Origin: Verrucomicrobiales bacterium
GTDB taxonomy: Bacteria; Verrucomicrobiota; Verrucomicrobiia; Methylacidiphilales; JAAUTS01
Assembly: GCA_031279715.1 (NCBI GenBank)
Contig: JAITHY010000051.1
Coordinates: forward strand, 1 to 9,495
DNA length: 9,495 nucleotides
Direction: 5' to 3'
This document shows, piece after piece, positions 6,869-9,495 of the stretch (positions are counted from its first letter, which is position 1; every line of letters starts with the position of its first letter). The position numbers were made by a program, and so were the translations under genes. Under the pieces are notes generated by a model, which did no database searches, was not told where the DNA came from, and saw only the letters and a program-made list of their open reading frames with translations.

Positions 6869-7260
6869 TGTCACCCGATTTACAATCAGCGTTGATTTGC
6901 GAGGATGTCCGGCTTGAAGCATCGGGCGCGAACACGCTCGTGGGCGTCATCAACGTCATCGCCGCGCCGCAATATCCCATGCGCCTGATCAAGCTCTGCG
7001 TATATTCACGCTGGACAAACGGCCAGGGATCATTCAAACAAACCACGCGCATCCTGAACGACGATGAGCGGGAAATCGGGCGCGTGGAGACCCCGTTCAT
7101 GCTGCGCGGCCAGGATTTGCACGCCACCAATGTCTCGTTTTTCGGCGGCTTGGAATTTCAAAAACCCGGCGATTATCCGGTGGAAATCTTGTTGGACGAT
7201 GACTTGGAACTCCGTTTTACCGTCCGCGCCATCCAAGTTCAACCACCCAAACCGCAATGA
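6865..7260 (+). CDS. DUF6941-like conserved hypothetical protein
   Basis: A 131-residue, probably cytoplasmic protein with no signal peptide or membrane segment. The opening LQSALICEDVRLEASGANTL followed by VGVINVIAAPQYPMRL recalls DUF6941 proteins, small beta-rich proteins of unknown function that begin with a 'leader of cytoplasmic Asp/Glu plus G-hydrophobic' strand pair; I recognise this by style only. The rest alternates short strands (RLIKLCVYSRW, GDYPVEILLDDDLELRFTV), consistent with a small beta-sandwich. Two adjacent ATGs (6865, 6868) are possible starts and neither has a Shine-Dalgarno. Its TGA overlaps the thrB ATG as ATGA (7257-7260), so the two are very likely co-translated. It lies 44 bases after the permease operon and could be read through from it. 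Function unknown. Confidence 0.8.
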   Translation: MMSPDLQSALICEDVRLEASGANTLVGVINVIAAPQYPMRLIKLCVYSRWTNGQGSFKQTTRILNDDEREIGRVETPFMLRGQDLHATNVSFFGGLEFQKPGDYPVEILLDDDLELRFTVRAIQVQPPKPQ

Positions 7261-8102
7261 ACTCCCTCTCCATCCGCGTCCCCGCGACCAGCGCCAACAT
7301 CGGCCCCGGTTTTGATTGCCTCGGCATCGCGCTGCAACTGTACAACGTCGTCACCATCAGCGACGCGGACTCACCCTGGGCGGACCAGTTCATCGCCGCC
7401 GCCGCGCAAAGCTTCTTCCACAAAGCCGGACTCGCGCCACGCAATTTCGCCCTCTCCATCAGCGGCGACGTGCCGCGCTCCCGCGGGCTGGGAAGCAGCG
7501 TCACCGTCCGGCTCGGACTCATCGCCGCGCTGAATGCCTGGCACGAAAAACCGCTGACCATGACCGAGGTGCTGGACCTGGTCGTGCAACTCGAAGGCCA
7601 TCCCGACAACGCCGTGCCCGCGTGCTACGGCGGCTTCACCGTCAGCGGCAAACACGCCCACCACACCGTCAGCGTCGAACCGATCGTCAAATTCGTCGCC
7701 ATTATTCCCGATTGCGAAGTGGAGACCAAAAAGGCGCGCAAAGTATTGCCCGCGCAAATCCCGCTGACGCTGGCGGTCGAGAACATCCAAAACAGCGGCC
7801 TCATCGTCAGCGCGTTTTTGTCAAAAAATTACAGCCTGCTCAAAGGCCTCTTCGTCGACCACCTGCACCAGCCGCACCGCGCGCCGCTCATCCCCGGCTG
7901 CGAAGCCGTCCTCCGCGCGGCAGAGGAGGCGGGCGCGCTGGGCGCCTTCATCAGCGGCAGCGGCTCGACGCTGATGGCGATAACCCTTGACCGCGCCGAG
8001 TTCGTCGCCGAAAGCATGAAGCACGCCCTGCACGATGCCGGCGCCAACACGGCCAGCAGCCTCATCCTCTCCGCTGACAATGAGGGCGTGAAAGTGATCT
8101 AG
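7257..8102 (+). CDS. thrB: Homoserine kinase (GHMP kinase family)
   Basis: Phosphorylates L-homoserine with ATP to O-phosphohomoserine, the step before threonine synthase in threonine synthesis; cytoplasmic. The 281 residues are slightly short of the usual 300-320. GHMP motif 1 is RVPATSANIGPGFDCLG (7-23). The ATP-binding glycine loop (motif 2) is SRGLGSSVTVRLGLIAAL (75-92), with Val-Thr after the Ser-Ser where Ala is usual. LEGHPDNAVPACYGGF (112-127) is the homoserine kinase signature, and SGSGSTLMAI (233-242) is motif 3. It starts inside the stop of the DUF6941-like gene (ATGA). Its TAG lies within a CTAG shared with the convergent sua5 stop. No thrA or thrC is adjacent. Other GHMP kinases are unlikely given EGHPDN. 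Confidence 0.95.
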   Translation: MNSLSIRVPATSANIGPGFDCLGIALQLYNVVTISDADSPWADQFIAAAAQSFFHKAGLAPRNFALSISGDVPRSRGLGSSVTVRLGLIAALNAWHEKPLTMTEVLDLVVQLEGHPDNAVPACYGGFTVSGKHAHHTVSVEPIVKFVAIIPDCEVETKKARKVLPAQIPLTLAVENIQNSGLIVSAFLSKNYSLLKGLFVDHLHQPHRAPLIPGCEAVLRAAEEAGALGAFISGSGSTLMAITLDRAEFVAESMKHALHDAGANTASSLILSADNEGVKVI

Positions 8103-9052
8103 CCCGCCGCCCGCTCCAACCGGTCATTGATGGCGCGCCCCAAACCGCGCATCGGCACCGGCTCGCTCAGAATTTTTTTCACGCCGAGCGCGTCCAACTC
8201 CCGCAAATACCGGAACAACCGCGCCGCTGCCAATGACATATCACCCTCCGGCGCCAGCACCCGCGCCCGCTGGCGCTCAGCGCCGGAAAAATTCCGCCAC
8301 GCCAACAGCGCCGTGTCCGGCGGCAACTCCTCGCCTTCCGGCCAGGCCGCTGACAGTCGCACCAACAGGGTGCGCGGCGCGTAATGACTTTTCAACATCC
8401 CCGGCGCCGTGACCGCGCCGCTGACACTCACCCCAATCTTCCCGACTTTTTTTTCCAACTCCTCCAAGGCCACCCCACCCGCCCGCAGCAAAAAAATCCC
8501 GCCGCCGCTCACATCCAAAATCGTTGACTCCACGCCCACACGGCACGCGCCACCGTCCAGCGTCAGCGGCACCACGCCGCCCAATTCGTCAGCCACAGCG
8601 CCCGCCGTGGTCGGGCTGATGCGCCCGAATTTGTTCGCGCTCGGCGCCGCCAGCGGCCCGCCGAACTCCCGCAACAACGCCTGCGCCACCGGATGCGCCG
8701 GGCAGCGCACCGCCACCGTCGGCAAGCCCGCCGTCGCCAAGTCCGGCACCACCGCCCCGCGCCTGGGCAACAACAACGTCAGCGGCCCCGGCCAGAAACT
8801 CATCATCAGCGCCCGCGCAGCCGGCAAAATTTTCTCCGCGATTTTTTCCAACCCAAACCCTTCCGCAACGTGCACGATCAGCGGGACAAAAAACGGCCGG
8901 TTCTTAATCTCAAAAATCCGCGCCAGAGACTCCGGATTCAACGCGTCCCCCGCCAGTCCGTACACCGTCTCCGTCGGCATCCCGACACACTGGCCGTCAC
9001 GCAACAAGGCCGCGGCGCGGGAAATGTTTTCAGGACTCGCCTCAACAATCAT
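8099..9052 (-). CDS. sua5: L-threonylcarbamoyladenylate synthase, long form (Sua5/YrdC/YwlC)
   Basis: Makes threonylcarbamoyl-AMP from threonine, bicarbonate and ATP, the first step of the universal tRNA t6A37 modification; cytoplasmic. Of 317 residues, about 1-200 are the YrdC-like domain: GMPTETVYGLAGDA (24-37), IKNRPFFVPLIVHV (49-62, the K-x-R motif), SFWPGPLTLLLP (85-96), VAVRCPAHP (113-121) and APSANKFGRISPTT (136-149). A linker APGMLKSHYAPRT (216-228) leads to a C-terminal Sua5 domain, which the short TsaC form lacks. ATG 9052 begins exactly at the domain; the frame continues to 9160, but that extension crosses the intergenic repeat and the nadC start and is not conserved in style. No clear Shine-Dalgarno is present (GGGG just upstream). 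It is divergent from nadC and convergent with thrB, sharing its stop bases. Confidence 0.95.
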   Translation of the reverse strand: MIVEASPENISRAAALLRDGQCVGMPTETVYGLAGDALNPESLARIFEIKNRPFFVPLIVHVAEGFGLEKIAEKILPAARALMMSFWPGPLTLLLPRRGAVVPDLATAGLPTVAVRCPAHPVAQALLREFGGPLAAPSANKFGRISPTTAGAVADELGGVVPLTLDGGACRVGVESTILDVSGGGIFLLRAGGVALEELEKKVGKIGVSVSGAVTAPGMLKSHYAPRTLLVRLSAAWPEGEELPPDTALLAWRNFSGAERQRARVLAPEGDMSLAAARLFRYLRELDALGVKKILSEPVPMRGLGRAINDRLERAAG

Positions 9053-9061
9053 GCCCCAGAA

Positions 9062-9140
9062 TTTAACGCAAAGAGACCGCGGGGCAAAGACGCAAAACAA
9101 AAACTTTGCGGACTTTTCTTCTTTGCGCCCTTGCGTTAAA
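9062..9140. repeat. Intergenic inverted/direct repeat of TTTAACGCAA and CGCAAAG units
   Basis: Between the divergent sua5 and nadC starts, TTTAACGCAA (9062-9071) is perfectly matched inversely by TTGCGTTAAA (9131-9140). Inside are further short units: GCAAAGACGCAAA (9084-9096) on plus, and CGCAAAG read on minus from 9104-9110 and 9121-9127. The result is an imperfect palindrome filling most of the 95-base gap. It may be a dispersed intergenic repeat, an operator, or both; it must also house both promoters. Confidence 0.6.
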
Positions 9141-9147
9141 ATCCACC

Positions 9148-9495
9148 ATGCTCCAACCACCCGACCCCGCTGTCATTCACGAAGCCGTCACCCGCGCCAT
9201 CGGCGAAGACCTCGGCCCGCTGGACCTCACCACCGCCGCGCTGGTGCCCGCCGGCGTCACCGTCAGCGCCCGCATTTTCGTCAGGGAACGCGGCGTGCTC
9301 GCCGGCCTGCCGCTGACAGCCGAAACTTTTTCACAAATCAACCCGTCGCTGACCGTCACTCCCGCCGCCGCTGACGGTGACTCCATCACCGCCGGCCAAA
9401 CCGTGCTGACGCTCAGCGGCAGCGCCGCCGCCATCCTCGGCGGCGAGCGCGTCGCGCTGACTATTGTGCAATACCTATCCGGCATCGCCACGCGC
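9148..9495 (+). CDS. nadC: Nicotinate-nucleotide pyrophosphorylase (carboxylating), 5' part
   Basis: Quinolinate phosphoribosyltransferase: converts quinolinate and PRPP to nicotinate mononucleotide, CO2 and pyrophosphate in NAD synthesis; cytoplasmic. The 116 visible codons run open to the right edge, about 40% of the usual 280-300 residues. The N-terminal domain shows AIGEDLGPLDLTTAALVP (17-34, the E-D-x-x-x-x-D-x-T motif), FVRERGVLAGLPLTAETF (44-61, including the G-x-x-A-G-L segment), a GQTVLTLSGSAAAIL stretch (83-97) and GERVALTIVQYLSGIATR (99-116), matching the family E-R-x-A-L-N-x-x-Q-x-x-S-G-I-A-T. The usual Asn after AL is Thr here (residue 105). ATG 9148 is the only reasonable start; no Shine-Dalgarno is visible. 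It is unusually rich in the GTCAGCG word (five copies in the last 200 bases). Confidence 0.95.
   Translation, partial: MLQPPDPAVIHEAVTRAIGEDLGPLDLTTAALVPAGVTVSARIFVRERGVLAGLPLTAETFSQINPSLTVTPAAADGDSITAGQTVLTLSGSAAAILGGERVALTIVQYLSGIATR

Larger units (their letters stand above)
51..9461. repeat. Dispersed highly iterated word GTCAGCG(G) / (C)CGCTGAC, at least 38 copies
   Basis: Hand count over both strands. The 8-mer form (21 copies) begins at 51, 542, 1338, 1436, 1998, 2019, 4230, 4452, 5070, 5454, 6206, 7551, 7641, 7761, 8071, 8347, 8418, 8562, 8778, 9310 and 9368. The 7-mer-only form (17 copies) begins at 515, 1029, 1886, 2573, 2999, 4963, 5185, 5282, 5335, 5963, 6567, 6735, 7668, 7806, 9262, 9347 and 9455. 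At least eight further sites are NTCAGCGG with another first base (for example 1220, 1670, 7458, 7950, 9412). The two orientations are nearly equal (18 GTCAGCG, 20 CGCTGAC on plus). In coding regions it is read in different frames (PLT, VSG, AAD, SAD, LSA), so protein sequence alone does not explain it. Confidence 0.8.

Noticed and set aside
8409..9374. A 321-codon open frame on the plus strand across sua5 and into nadC
   Set aside because: Antisense to sua5 and out of frame with nadC; low-complexity product with no family resemblance.
51..9461. Reading the iterated word as a Chi or KOPS site
   Set aside because: Those sites are strand-polarised relative to replication; here the two orientations are almost equal (18 and 20). 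A window near a strand switch could hide polarity, so this is rejected only provisionally.
1..9495. Hidden mobile element, CRISPR array, tRNA or prophage signal
   Set aside because: No transposase-like frame, no regularly spaced direct repeats, no cloverleaf-like segment and no phage-type protein were seen; all stretches are explained by ordinary genes and short gaps.

Overview
The window reads as a chromosomal stretch of a moderately GC-rich member of the Verrucomicrobiota or a related PVC-group bacterium. This is an inference from protein style: a Tat-exported Gfo/Idh/MocA oxidoreductase next to an exported TIM-barrel/DUF1080 fusion, an NCS1-type permease with an APWYKNTAPTYAG N-terminus, and a DUF6941-like small protein. 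No rRNA, tRNA, CRISPR, transposase or phage gene was seen, and no stretch over 300 bases lacks a gene.

Layout. (1) 1-433, minus: 5' part of an ECF-type sigma factor that runs off the left edge. (2) 632-1963, plus: NCS1-family (cytosine/purine-type) permease, divergent from the sigma gene. (3) 1991-2033: a strong hairpin between convergent genes, likely a two-way terminator. (4) 4864-2045, minus: a two-gene operon in which a Tat-exported Gfo/Idh/MocA dehydrogenase is followed three bases later by an exported sugar-isomerase-like TIM barrel fused to a DUF1080 (3-keto-glycoside hydrolase/lyase-type) domain. Together they suggest oxidation and cleavage of a glycoside outside the cytoplasm. (5) 5013-6820, plus: two Dpp/Opp-type ABC permeases, divergent from (4), with no binding protein or ATPase in view. 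(6) 6865-8102, plus: a DUF6941-like protein overlapping homoserine kinase (thrB) by ATGA. (7) 9052-8099, minus: a long-form threonylcarbamoyl-AMP synthase (Sua5/TsaC) whose stop codon shares a CTAG with the thrB stop. (8) 9148-end, plus: the 5' third of nadC, divergent from sua5 across a short region of inverted and direct CGCAAAG-type repeats.

The most unusual signal is not a gene. The 7-mer GTCAGCG/CGCTGAC occurs at least 38 times by hand count, and 21 of those are the 8-mer GTCAGCGG/CCGCTGAC. For random sequence at about 60% GC I estimate roughly two and fewer than one. Copies fall about equally on both strands and in several reading frames. Some are intergenic, and two form the arms of the hairpin at 1991-2033. 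This resembles the behaviour of DNA uptake sequences or HIP1-like highly iterated motifs, and I know of no such description for this group. Many genes here also lack an obvious Shine-Dalgarno sequence, so start choices rest mostly on protein alignment expectations.
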